Assembly: GCF_028200735.1 (NCBI RefSeq)
Contig: NZ_JAQKPV010000008.1
Location: 124,001-188,000, forward strand
Reading direction: 5' to 3'
DNA from: Streptomyces sp. ACA25
GTDB taxonomy: Bacteria > Actinomycetota > Actinomycetes > Streptomycetales > Streptomycetaceae
Length of the DNA: 64,000 nt
This document shows positions 36,174 to 45,268 of the stretch, piece by piece. Numbering within the stretch: position 1 is the stretch's first letter; every line of letters starts with the position of its first letter. The position numbers were made by a program, and so were the translations under genes. Below the pieces are notes generated by a model. That model was not told the origin of the DNA, did not search any database, and was given only the letters and a program-made list of their open reading frames with translations.

Positions 36174-37624
36174 TGAGCGAACCGACGCCCGCTGACTACC
36201 GCACGCTGCTGATCGACGCGCTCATCTCGGCTCCCGACGCGAACACGACCGAGCCCGATCTGCGGACCCTGTTCACTCCGTCCTCGCACCGGCTGGCGCT
36301 GGACCCGGACATCACCGTGGTGCGCGGAGCGCGTGGCACGGGTAAGACGTTCTGGGCCAAGGCCCTGGTCAACGAGCGGCTCAGGGAGATCGCTGCCTCC
36401 TCCTACATGATGCCCAGGCTCCGGCGCACCCGGGTGGTCACCGCCTTCGCGCTGGAGGACAAGGGGGAGGGTGAGCCCTGCTTTCCCATGAAGCGGACGC
36501 GGGAGAAGCTCGTCAACGACGGCGTGGACCCTGCGGACCTGTGGTCGGCGATCGTCCTGATGGCCCTGGACGTCCCCGAGGTCCAGGACATCAAGGGCTG
36601 GGCCGACCGCGTCCGGTGGGTGCGTGCGAACCCGGAGGAATATGACACAGCCATCGCCCAAGCCGATCGCCGCAGTCGCGAACGCGGGGAGACGCTGGTC
36701 CTGCTCTTCGACGCCCTCGATCACCTGCACCGCGAGCGAGGACAGACGGACCGGCTGCTGTCCGAGCTGTTCCGGCTGGCACTCGAACTGCGGCTCACCA
36801 CTGGAACGTTGCGAGCCAAAATTTTTGTACGGCCGGACATGTATGAAAACGCCCCGAAGATGTTCGCCGACGCCTCCAAACTCGGCGCGAACGCCGCAGA
36901 CCTGGAATGGAGCCGGGAGAACCTCTACGGGCTGCTCTTCCACCAGCTGGGCAACCACACCACTCCCGAGGCCGAGATGTTCCGTGCGGCGACCGGCAAC
37001 TGGACCGAACAGGGTGGCCGTCACGTCGCTCCCGTCCATGTCCTAGCGGACGGGAAACGTCAGGAGGAGGTGTTCATCACGCTCGCCGGTCCGTTCATGG
37101 GCACGGACCGGCGCAAGGGGCACACCTACACCTGGGTGCCCAACCACCTCCAGGACGGCAAGGGACGGGTCAGTCCCCGGACGTGGCTGAAGGCCCTGTG
37201 CAAAGCCGCGGTGCTGACCGGTGAACAGCACGCAGGCCACCCGACACCCCTGCACTACGAGGCCATCCGCGGGAGCATCCACTCCGCCGCCAAGAACCGG
37301 GTGGAGGAGCTGTGGGACGACATCGGCTGGGCGGCCCTCGCGGTAGAGCAGCTCAAGAACAGCCAGGTCCCCCTGGAACCCTCCGCCCTCTACTACGCCT
37401 GGCACCAGGGCTCGATGACCGCTGAGGTACGGGAACACCTGAAAGATTCGCGTTCCGGCAGCGGTCCACGGGACTTGGACAGCTCCGCCGCGGTGCTGGA
37501 GGAACTCATCGAGCTGGGCGTAATGACTCGACGCAGCGGAGGCGCGGTCGACATCCCGGACATCTACCGGCTGGCATTCAACATCAGCCGCAGGGGCGGA
37601 GTGCCACGTATGCCCAGCGGCTGA
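36170..37624 (+). CDS. P-loop ATPase with C-terminal winged-helix-like domain
   Basis: This 484-aa ATPase has Walker A VVRGARGTGKTFWAKAL (residues about 51-67), Walker B LVLLFDALDHLHRER (about 177-191), and sensor-like LRAKIFVRPDMYEN. The last 150 residues end in LEELIELGVMTRRSGGAVDIPDIYRLAFNI, which looks like a winged helix. It starts with GTG 36170 (ATG 36173 next) inside the preceding gene's stop. STAND-like AAA proteins of this shape are frequent in conflict systems as NTP-driven switches. No enzymatic effector domain is visible. It is followed by a hairpin, then the convergent pglW-linked gene. Family unrecognised in detail. Confidence 0.75.
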   Translation: MMSEPTPADYRTLLIDALISAPDANTTEPDLRTLFTPSSHRLALDPDITVVRGARGTGKTFWAKALVNERLREIAASSYMMPRLRRTRVVTAFALEDKGEGEPCFPMKRTREKLVNDGVDPADLWSAIVLMALDVPEVQDIKGWADRVRWVRANPEEYDTAIAQADRRSRERGETLVLLFDALDHLHRERGQTDRLLSELFRLALELRLTTGTLRAKIFVRPDMYENAPKMFADASKLGANAADLEWSRENLYGLLFHQLGNHTTPEAEMFRAATGNWTEQGGRHVAPVHVLADGKRQEEVFITLAGPFMGTDRRKGHTYTWVPNHLQDGKGRVSPRTWLKALCKAAVLTGEQHAGHPTPLHYEAIRGSIHSAAKNRVEELWDDIGWAALAVEQLKNSQVPLEPSALYYAWHQGSMTAEVREHLKDSRSGSGPRDLDSSAAVLEELIELGVMTRRSGGAVDIPDIYRLAFNISRRGGVPRMPSG

Positions 37625-37636
37625 CACCGAACTGCA

Positions 37637-37670
37637 GCCGCCGGGCGGGGCCCGCGTCCCACCCGGCGGC
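37637..37670. terminator. hairpin terminator after the three-gene module
   Basis: GCCGCCGGGCGGG and CCCACCCGGCGGC pair over 13 bp with one G-T mismatch, loop of 8. It lies in the convergent gap between the ATPase gene (ends 37624) and the minus-strand gene (ends 37730) and may serve both. Confidence 0.65.
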
Positions 37671-37729
37671 CCGCCGCCCCAGGGCCGCTACCGAGCAGCC
37701 GTCAATCGGAGCACTCGACGGTCAAAGCC

Positions 37730-39145
37730 TCAATACCCGCCCCGGCGCTGCGCGTTCCGCTTCGCCTGCGGCGGCTGCTCCCCACTCAGCGCCGCGAGGA
37801 CGAGGTTGCGCCGTCCGTGGAAGCTGCGGATGACCTGCTGGCGCACGAGGTCCGTGCTCGTACCGGTCGTGCCGATCTGACCGGTCTCCACCAGACGCGT
37901 GAACAGCGTGTTGTCGAGGTAGCCGGGGACGTTCTTGTAGCCGAACCGGACGGCGCCTTGGCGCCCGTCCTTCAGCCGCCCGTCGTCACGCAGTGCTTCG
38001 AACTGCCGCCGGGAGAAGTACATACCGTGGATCATCTCCGTCGTGTGCGGCAGCACGGAACGCGGATGGCAGAGCTTGATCCAGCTCGGGCTGGCGTCCA
38101 GCCGCTGCTCGTCGCCCAGACTGGCCTGCATCTCCGCATACCGGTCCAAGCTCCTCATCCGTATCAGCTCCTTGGCGAGGTTCCCATCGCTGTTCGGGTA
38201 GTAGTAGCCGCCTCGCGCGGCGTCGAGCTTCTTGTACTGCACGAGGACGAGGCTGTGGCGCGAGACGTTGTAGAAGATGACGTCGCAACCGAGGAGCTGC
38301 TCAGCCGGGGTGCGGTTGGCGTTCGCGACCAGCAGCGTGCGCCCGTGTTCACGGAACTCGCGCCAGGCCACATGGTTGGTCTCGTCGCTGAACCATCCGC
38401 GCATCGTGTGGGTGTCGTGCGTGACGAGATGGTCCTCAAGTGCCGGTTGCTCGCTCAGTATCTCGTCGGAAGAAGCGGACAGCTCCTGCTGAAACCCCCC
38501 TGATCGGTCCAGCGGCTCGTCAAGCCCATTGCCTTCACCCACGAGGTCGAGAAACAGCGGCGGCACCCTGTCGTCGTACAGCTCCTCGGCGGGCGGGTCC
38601 CACTCCGCCAGACGAGGAACCTGCATACCTGCCATGCGTGTCACGGCGAGCGTTGCGTCACGCTGCAGTGCCACTTCCTGCGCCGCGCGCGAGCTCCCGA
38701 AGCTCCAGGGTTCGGTGGCCCCCTCGATCAGCTTGACGGCCTCGGTGACTTCCGGCCGGAGTCGCAACAGCAGAGCGCGTAGCGCCTCACCCGTGCCCTT
38801 GGTCTGCTGGCCCTCCTCCACATGGTGGCGCCGCTGACTCGGGGTGAGTCCGTCGAGCAGCTCATCGAGCGCGAGGGGTCTGCGCAATTGCCGCACGTGG
38901 GTGACGCTCAGCTGCTGCTCCTGGTGCTTCGCCCCCCGTCGGCGGACGGACTTCCCCACGCGGGTGATCCGAAAGCGCCCGTGCGCGTCCAGGGAAGCGA
39001 TCAGGAGCAGATGGCTCCCCTTCGACCACTGGTCACGCCTACGTGTGAACGTCCACTCCCAGTCGTGCCGCCGGGCTTGATGCAGGCGCTCGAGAAGCCC
39101 GAGGTACTCGCTCTCGTCATCTCGACACTTGATGATCGCCACCAT
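37730..39145 (-). CDS. uncharacterised protein with PD-(D/E)XK-like motif, next to pglW
   Basis: I do not recognise this 471-aa protein by name. The central part carries WREFREHGRTLLVANANRTPAEQLLGCDVIFYNVSRHSLVLVQYKKLD (the segment near residues 261-308): a Glu (E282), an Asp (D288) followed by a hydrophobic strand, and Q-Y-K (303-305). This E-x5-D...Q-x-K pattern fits the PD-(D/E)XK nuclease fold with the Q-x-K variant. The N-terminal 100 residues are basic and helical; the C-terminal 150 have HGMYFSRRQFEALRDDGRL and YLDNTLFTRLVETGQIGTTG. It is on pglW's strand, 48 bases downstream, so probably co-transcribed with it. A DNA-cutting or DNA-binding role with BREX is inference. Confidence 0.6.
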   Translation of the reverse strand: MVAIIKCRDDESEYLGLLERLHQARRHDWEWTFTRRRDQWSKGSHLLLIASLDAHGRFRITRVGKSVRRRGAKHQEQQLSVTHVRQLRRPLALDELLDGLTPSQRRHHVEEGQQTKGTGEALRALLLRLRPEVTEAVKLIEGATEPWSFGSSRAAQEVALQRDATLAVTRMAGMQVPRLAEWDPPAEELYDDRVPPLFLDLVGEGNGLDEPLDRSGGFQQELSASSDEILSEQPALEDHLVTHDTHTMRGWFSDETNHVAWREFREHGRTLLVANANRTPAEQLLGCDVIFYNVSRHSLVLVQYKKLDAARGGYYYPNSDGNLAKELIRMRSLDRYAEMQASLGDEQRLDASPSWIKLCHPRSVLPHTTEMIHGMYFSRRQFEALRDDGRLKDGRQGAVRFGYKNVPGYLDNTLFTRLVETGQIGTTGTSTDLVRQQVIRSFHGRRNLVLAALSGEQPPQAKRNAQRRGGY

Positions 39146-39193
39146 GAGCGCATTCTTGCCGATCCCGCTGACAAGCGGACAGTCGTCGGCCTG

Positions 39194-42100
39194 CTACACC
39201 GGCTGTTTCAGGAAGCCACCGTCCAGGTAGGCCAGTTCGCCGTCGTTACGCAGTGCCTCCACCGGCTGTCCGTCCAGATGCGGGTCCTTGGTGCGGGACT
39301 CCATCGGGCACAGCAGCCACAGTCCGTGCGGCCCGCCGGAGGGCCGGCGGGCGGCGGCCTGGAGGGTGACCAGGAACGCACGGCCGCCCTCGTCCCAGTA
39401 CCGGGCGATCAGGCCCGCGTCGTGGAGGAAGAGGATTGTGCGCGGCTCGGTGGAGCGGGTGTCGAGGTCCTCGGCGACGCGCTGCCACACGACGCGGACG
39501 AAGGTGGCGAGGCCCGGCTTCACGCGGCCGGGCGCGGAGGCCGCGTCGGCACGCAGGACCGTCCGCCAGTCCTGGCCCCTCTCCTCGACGAGCTGCCGAA
39601 ACTCCCGCAGGAACAGCGCCCCGAGGTCGACGGGTACCACCGGGAAGCGGGCGGCGATCATCTCGGCCGTGCCCTGCAGGCGGGCGGCCTTGACCGTGAG
39701 CGCGAGGAAACCGCCGCGGTCGGCGCACTCGGTAAGTTGTTCGCGCAGCGCGCCGCAGGGGTCGTCGGACTCCCGGCGCGCACGGGGTCCTGCCGGGGGG
39801 AGCATGCTGGTGACCGAGCCGGTGGAGGACCAGGGGCCGGTCGATCTCGGCGCCGGAGGAAGGAACCGTCCGGCCTCGTCGTCGTGCCGCAGATCGAAGC
39901 GGGCCGCCTGGAGGGCATCCTCCAGCACCACGGGGGTCGGCTCCCGGCCGTCCTCCAGGACGTCGAGGTCGGGGAACCGGGCCCGCACCCGGGCGACGAG
40001 TTCTGTGGCGGTGATCCCGCGGTCCGCCCGGACACCGGCCCCGGCCTGCGAAATGCGCAGCGCGCGTTCCAGGCCCAGGTCGCGCCGGTACAGCTCCAGG
40101 CGGGGGGAGTGGCGCACCACGGACGAGGCCACGGCGGCGGCCAGGGTCACCAGACGAGTGTCGGCGAGCGGCGTGAACCCCTCCGGGGCGGGCACCGCGC
40201 GCAGCTCCCGCACTACCTCGGCACGCCCCGGCAAAGGTTCCCGGCCTGCCAGCTTCTCCGCGGTCGCGCCCAGCTCCGCCGCGTAGTCCGCCAGCTCCTG
40301 GGGGTTCGGGTCGTCGGTGCCGGGCAGGGACTCGGACGCCAGCAGCACCGTGTCGCCGCGCCGATGTACGGCGAGGCGGGGTTCGTGGCCTGCCTCCTCG
40401 CGGGTCTCCGCCTCGACAGCGGCACGGACCACCGCCAGTGACCGGGCCAGCACCCGCTCGGAGGTGTCGTCCCGCGCCCCGTGCAGGGCGCGCAGCTCCT
40501 GGGCGGCCTGCGAAGCGGTCATCACCCGGCCGAAGCCGGCGACGACCTCGACCAGTTCGTCGGACACCGCCCGCAGCCACTCGCCCTCGGCCCACAGCTT
40601 GATCTCCGCACGGTGGTGGCGGGAAACCTGCGGCTGCTTGATGCCCAGGTGTTCGGCGATGCGCGCCTGCACGGGCCAGGGGCCCAGCGGGGAGACGCCG
40701 CCGTCCTCGGGCGGCAGGCCGAGAGTGAGGCGCACGACGCCGGCGCGGTGCGAGCCCTTGCGGCCGGGTGGCGGGGTCAGCCGGCCGGCCATGTCGTCGA
40801 CCGACAGGATGCCCGTCACCCCGGCCCGCGGGTCCTCGTCCACCGCCGGAGAGGCGGCCTTGCGGGCGGCCGGTGCGGTGGCCTTCCCCCGCAGCGCGGC
40901 CGCCCACTGGTGGCGGCGGCGGTTCAGCTCCTTGCGCACCAGCGGACCGGCACCCCGGGCCTTGGAGATCACCGACGGCTGGATGTCCAGCAGCTGCCCC
41001 ACCGTGGTCGCGCCGAGCCCCGCAGCAACCGTGACGGCGCGCGGCGACAGGCCGGCCAGTTCCAGCTCGGTGGACGCGTCGGCGGCAAGCGCCGCACGGT
41101 CCCGTGCCTGCTCGGTGTCCTCCGCCTCGGCGCCGACCGTGGAAGGGGTGGTCGGCGGCCGGTCGGTGTCGGCGTCCCGGAAGACCTTCTGCCAGGCGTC
41201 CTTCATCTGCCGCAGCGTGTCGAAGCGGTGCTCGATGTCCCGGTGCAGGGCACGCCGGAAGAACGCGGTCAGGCCGGGCTGCAACGGCCGGTAGAAGACC
41301 TCACCGGCGATGTGCAGCTCGGCGGACTCGTTGGTGAGGGGATCGGTGCGGCCGTCGCCCCACAGCGGACGCTCACCGCTCGCCATCTCGTGCAGGGTGA
41401 CGGCCGCGGCGTAACGCTCGGCGTGGTCGTCGAAGTGCGGGCGGCGCACCGAGCCGAGGAACGGATCGAGATAGCCGCGGGTTCCGGCCTTCACATCACG
41501 GTCGGAGGCATCCGTCAGGGAGAAGTCGAACAGCTTCAGCTGCCAGGTGAAGTCCTTGCGGCGCTGAATGCCGAGGTTGTCGGGCTTGATATCCCGGTGG
41601 CGGACACCGTTCGCGGCAAGCTGGTCGAGCGCCAGGAACAAGTCCTCGCCGAAACGCTCCAGGTCGTCGTAGCTGAGCTGTCCCGCGCCGCGCAGCCGGG
41701 CGCCGAGGGACTGCTCCCCGGCGTACTCCAGCTGCAGGACCGTCCGCGGCCCGACCTCGCGCAGCCCGTCGCCGCGCAACTGGACCACGGCGCCGCCGCC
41801 GACCAGCTTCAGCGCGCGCTCCTCCGCTCGCAAGCGGTCGGCCTTCTGCTCGTCGAGCGCCACCTTGAACACGCGGTCCTCGACGCGGAGCGTGCCGTCG
41901 TCGTCCTCCACGGCGCGCTCCACCAGCAGGGCGCGGGCCGTGGCCCCCGTGCCGAGGACTCTGCGCACCGACCATTCGTCGTCCAGTGCCTGGCCGGGCA
42001 GCGCCTCCAGCGGGTCGAGAACCGGCGCTGCCGTGGAGTCGGGGACAGCGCCGGCCCGTTCCGCCTCGTCGAGGAGGTCCAGGAACTCCTCCGCGGAACT

Positions 42101-43627
42101 GAGCCGGTCATTGACATCCGCGCGGGTGGCCCGGAAGACCAGGGCGTCGAGTGCCTCGGAGACACCGTCGGCGACCGCGAACAGGTGCAGCCCCGCCTCG
42201 GTGCGCAGCCGCTCCTTCAGAACGCTGCGCTGCGGGGCCGGCGGCCTGCCGGTGAGGATCAGGTAGGAGATGGCACCCAGCCCGAAGACGTCCAGGTCCC
42301 CGGGGTCAGGGAAGGGCTGGTCGGTCTCGGGGGCGAGGTAGACATGCGCCGCGTCCTCGATCAGCGCCGCGTCCAACGCGGAACCGCCGAGGGAGCGGAA
42401 GAAGGTGGCGTTGCTGTCGAAGTCTCGGGCCGCGGTCTGCCAGTCGGTGATGCGCAGCTCGGGGCTGGCACCCTCGCCCCGGAACGACACATAGACGGAC
42501 CGGGCCGCCAGCGCACGGTGGTACAGCGAGCGGCTGTGGGCATGCCGGACGGCCTCCGCGAGCTGGCGGACGAGATCGAGGCGGATCTCGGGCGTGAGCC
42601 TGCTCCCGTAGGTGTCCAGGTACTGATCCAGGCGCAGGTCGTTGTGCCGGTGACGGAAGAGGATCGCCGGCCCGCCCTCGTGGTCGCGCAGCTCGACGGC
42701 GTCGACGATGCCCCGGTGCGTGATGCCCTGCAGGACCTGGTACTCGCGGCGGGCCGCGCGCTCCGTCTTTCTCCGGTCCGCGTCGGTCGCGCCCCGGCTG
42801 ACCAGGTAGATGCGGACGCGGCCCTCCTCCTGCGCCAGACCGTCGTCCCGCTTGGCGAGGCGGTCCTCCCATGACGCCCCTGCGTCGAGGGGGTGCGGCT
42901 CCATCCTCCACGCGTCCCCGAAACGCAGATGAGCGGTCGACTGGCGGATGCCGACGGTCTTCAGCAGCTCGGGCAGCCGGTGCCGGGAGAACTCCTCGGT
43001 GATGCGCCGCTCGGGCCGGTCGGGGGGCAGTCCGAGGAAGTCCTGCCAGATGCGGCTGAGGCCGCTCGCGCCGTCATCGCGCCCGTACACCCGTAGGCGC
43101 TGGACCTCGTCGAGGTGACTGACCAGGTCGGGGGCCGAAAGGAAGACGGCCGGCTCGATACGCGGAACCATCCGGTCGCTGCGGTAGAGCTTGCGGGCGG
43201 CCCACTGGAGCTGGCCGCGCAGCTCCTTGGACTTCACATCGTTGAAGTGCAACGGGTTATTGAGGGTGCGGGTGCGGTCCTGTCCGCGGAAGTTCCAGGT
43301 GGAACCGGTGTTGCGGAGCTCGCCGGGGTGGCTCTTGATCTCGATGAGGAAGAGGCCCGCGGGGACGGCGACCAGCAGGTCGCACTCGTTGACCCGGCCC
43401 GACCGGGCGGTGAAGGAGAAGGTCGCCCAGGCACGGTACGGCTCGGCCGCGGGCAGCAGACGCCTGACGTGGTCCAGCGCCTCCTGTTCCCAGGAGTACG
43501 GAGAGGGACGTGCCTGGAACCACCGCTGGGCGGGCTTGACCGGTCCAGGCTTGGGTGCTGCCGGGCCGGGCGTCCGCCGCGGCTCCCCTCCTGTTGCCAC
43601 CACTGCGCCGGCCTCCTCACCGTTCAT
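39194..43627 (-). CDS. pglW: PglW, NERD-domain protein kinase of type 2 BREX
   Basis: This protein of about 1477 aa is the signalling component of the Pgl system. The N-terminus (residues about 60-110) is a NERD nuclease-related domain (ECDLLVAVPAGLFLIEIKSHPGEL, with D...EIK). A first kinase-like domain (about 270-530) has HRALAARSVYV and ITDW in place of HRD and DFG, so it is a pseudokinase. A second (about 560-850) has HRDIKPDNLGI (about 676) and LFDFSL, so it should be active. The C-terminal third is helix-turn-helix-rich, with a SAM/RuvC-like HhH stretch (LELAGLSPRAVTVAAGLG). In S. coelicolor PglW phosphorylation is needed for exclusion. ATG 43627 fixes the start; an in-frame extension to 45097 was rejected. 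Confidence 0.9.
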   Translation of the reverse strand: MNGEEAGAVVATGGEPRRTPGPAAPKPGPVKPAQRWFQARPSPYSWEQEALDHVRRLLPAAEPYRAWATFSFTARSGRVNECDLLVAVPAGLFLIEIKSHPGELRNTGSTWNFRGQDRTRTLNNPLHFNDVKSKELRGQLQWAARKLYRSDRMVPRIEPAVFLSAPDLVSHLDEVQRLRVYGRDDGASGLSRIWQDFLGLPPDRPERRITEEFSRHRLPELLKTVGIRQSTAHLRFGDAWRMEPHPLDAGASWEDRLAKRDDGLAQEEGRVRIYLVSRGATDADRRKTERAARREYQVLQGITHRGIVDAVELRDHEGGPAILFRHRHNDLRLDQYLDTYGSRLTPEIRLDLVRQLAEAVRHAHSRSLYHRALAARSVYVSFRGEGASPELRITDWQTAARDFDSNATFFRSLGGSALDAALIEDAAHVYLAPETDQPFPDPGDLDVFGLGAISYLILTGRPPAPQRSVLKERLRTEAGLHLFAVADGVSEALDALVFRATRADVNDRLSSAEEFLDLLDEAERAGAVPDSTAAPVLDPLEALPGQALDDEWSVRRVLGTGATARALLVERAVEDDDGTLRVEDRVFKVALDEQKADRLRAEERALKLVGGGAVVQLRGDGLREVGPRTVLQLEYAGEQSLGARLRGAGQLSYDDLERFGEDLFLALDQLAANGVRHRDIKPDNLGIQRRKDFTWQLKLFDFSLTDASDRDVKAGTRGYLDPFLGSVRRPHFDDHAERYAAAVTLHEMASGERPLWGDGRTDPLTNESAELHIAGEVFYRPLQPGLTAFFRRALHRDIEHRFDTLRQMKDAWQKVFRDADTDRPPTTPSTVGAEAEDTEQARDRAALAADASTELELAGLSPRAVTVAAGLGATTVGQLLDIQPSVISKARGAGPLVRKELNRRRHQWAAALRGKATAPAARKAASPAVDEDPRAGVTGILSVDDMAGRLTPPPGRKGSHRAGVVRLTLGLPPEDGGVSPLGPWPVQARIAEHLGIKQPQVSRHHRAEIKLWAEGEWLRAVSDELVEVVAGFGRVMTASQAAQELRALHGARDDTSERVLARSLAVVRAAVEAETREEAGHEPRLAVHRRGDTVLLASESLPGTDDPNPQELADYAAELGATAEKLAGREPLPGRAEVVRELRAVPAPEGFTPLADTRLVTLAAAVASSVVRHSPRLELYRRDLGLERALRISQAGAGVRADRGITATELVARVRARFPDLDVLEDGREPTPVVLEDALQAARFDLRHDDEAGRFLPPAPRSTGPWSSTGSVTSMLPPAGPRARRESDDPCGALREQLTECADRGGFLALTVKAARLQGTAEMIAARFPVVPVDLGALFLREFRQLVEERGQDWRTVLRADAASAPGRVKPGLATFVRVVWQRVAEDLDTRSTEPRTILFLHDAGLIARYWDEGGRAFLVTLQAAARRPSGGPHGLWLLCPMESRTKDPHLDGQPVEALRNDGELAYLDGGFLKQPV

Positions 43628-43864
43628 CCCCCGGGGCCCGACAAGTCCCTGGTGGAGCCTACAGCCAAGGACCGGGCCGGCCAGGTGACTGCGAGGCCCG
43701 GGCCTTGCACCGGGAGCCGTGCCCGACCGCCGGACGCGGGGGCCGAAGGCGCGTGCGTCCAGGGGCTCTGTGGTGCAATGACATCTGCCCGGCACCGGGC
43801 TCGGCCCCGGCCTCCTCGCACAAGGGGGAAGGAGCCGGAGCACCAGCGAAGAAGAGGAGTCACC

Positions 43865-45268
43865 GTGACTGCAGGCGAGCCCGACGGGGACGGTGAGCCG
43901 GCCACCGGTACTCCGGAGACCGGGAACGGCCGGGGCCGGACGATGACCTTGGCGAAGACACTGGCGGCGGCGGAGACCGCGGCACCCGTGGAGTCGCTCG
44001 ACGTGGTCGCGCGCATGCTCAAGGACCAGCTCGGGGCCGCGTCGGTGTCCTTCCTCATCACCGACTTCACCGGCGGCTCGGTCGTACGGCTGGGGGCAGC
44101 GGGCAGTGTCGACACCGATGAACCCGCCAAACGCATCACGCTGCCGGGCACCCTGTACGACGACGTGATCCGCACCCAGCGGCCGAGCGTGGAGGACAAC
44201 GGCGAAGGCGCGCTGGTGCGGATCATCGCCCCGGTGACCAACCGCGGGGACGCCATCGGGCTCCTCGAACTGTTCCTGCCTGCGGCGCCGGACGCGGAGG
44301 TGATGCGGGAGATCGGCGAGACCGCGCACGCCCTGGCCTACATCGTCATCGCCAACCGGCCCTTCACCGACGTCTACCAGTGGGGCCGCCGGACCATTCC
44401 GCTGAGCCTGGCCGCGGAGATCCAGCACCGGCTGCTCCCGGCTTCGCTGGCGTGCGAGGCGGCGCAGTTCGCGGTGGCCGGGGCGCTGGAGCCGGCCGAC
44501 CACGTCGGGGGTGACACCTTCGACTACGTGATCGACCGGGACACCGTCCAGCTCTCCGTCTCCGACGCCATGGGGCACGATGTCGATGCCGCGCTGCTGG
44601 CCACTCTGCTGGTGGGTGCCCTGCGCCGGGCACGTCGGGCCGGTGCCGACCTCGCCGAGCAGGCCCGCCAGGCCGACCAGGCCATGGCCGAGCACGGCCG
44701 CGAGGGTTACGTCACCGGTCAGCTCCTCCGGATCAGCCTGATCGACGGCACGACCGAGTTCGTCAACGCCGGCCACACCTGGCCGATGCGGATGCGGAAC
44801 GGAGAAGTGCGGGAAATCGCTCCGGAGGTCGACATGCCGTTCGGGCTCCATGCCCCGCACACCTACCGGGTCCAGTCGCTGGACCTGCAGCCGGGCGACC
44901 GCCTGGTGATGCTGACCGACGGCATGCTGGAACGCAACGCCACCCGCCTCGATCTGTCCGACCTGATCGTGCGCACGCGCGCGCTGCATCCGCGCGAGGC
45001 CGCCCGCACCCTCGTCGCGACGATCGTCGACGCCAACGACGGTCACCTGCAGGACGACGCGACGGTCATGTGCCTGGACTGGCACGGCGTCGGCCAATCC
45101 CGGCGGGACGCCGACACCGGCGCCGCCCTCGCCGACGCCTCCGCGCCGTCACGGATGGGGCGGGCCACTCCTGGGCGATACGGCGGGCAGGAATGCGGGA
45201 GTGGGCGACCGCACGGCACAGAGCCGGGTTCGCGGACAGCCCGGACCCTCAACCCGACTGCCAGGTGA
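43865..45268 (+). CDS. SpoIIE-type PP2C phosphatase
   Basis: This 467-aa regulator has a GAF-like N-terminal half (KDQLGAASVSFLITDFTGGSVVRLGAAGSV...AIGLLELFLPAAPDAEV, residues about 50-160) and a C-terminal SpoIIE PP2C phosphatase: IQHRLLPASLACEAAQFAVAGALEPADHVGGDTFDYVID, then LSVSDAMGHDVDAALLATLLVG, FVNAGHTWPM and DDATVMCLDW (all PP2C metal-ligand Asp). Such proteins dephosphorylate STAS-type anti-anti-sigma factors, activating sigma factors in stress or development. GTG 43865 has GAGGAG upstream. It is divergent from pglW across 237 bases. Its 3' end overlaps the YwqG gene by 20 bases on the opposite strand. Confidence 0.9.
   Translation: MTAGEPDGDGEPATGTPETGNGRGRTMTLAKTLAAAETAAPVESLDVVARMLKDQLGAASVSFLITDFTGGSVVRLGAAGSVDTDEPAKRITLPGTLYDDVIRTQRPSVEDNGEGALVRIIAPVTNRGDAIGLLELFLPAAPDAEVMREIGETAHALAYIVIANRPFTDVYQWGRRTIPLSLAAEIQHRLLPASLACEAAQFAVAGALEPADHVGGDTFDYVIDRDTVQLSVSDAMGHDVDAALLATLLVGALRRARRAGADLAEQARQADQAMAEHGREGYVTGQLLRISLIDGTTEFVNAGHTWPMRMRNGEVREIAPEVDMPFGLHAPHTYRVQSLDLQPGDRLVMLTDGMLERNATRLDLSDLIVRTRALHPREAARTLVATIVDANDGHLQDDATVMCLDWHGVGQSRRDADTGAALADASAPSRMGRATPGRYGGQECGSGRPHGTEPGSRTARTLNPTAR

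Noticed and set aside
43628-45097. In-frame extension of pglW up to 45097
   Set aside because: It runs antisense to the SpoIIE phosphatase gene and lacks family similarity; ATG 43627 gives the expected NERD-first architecture.
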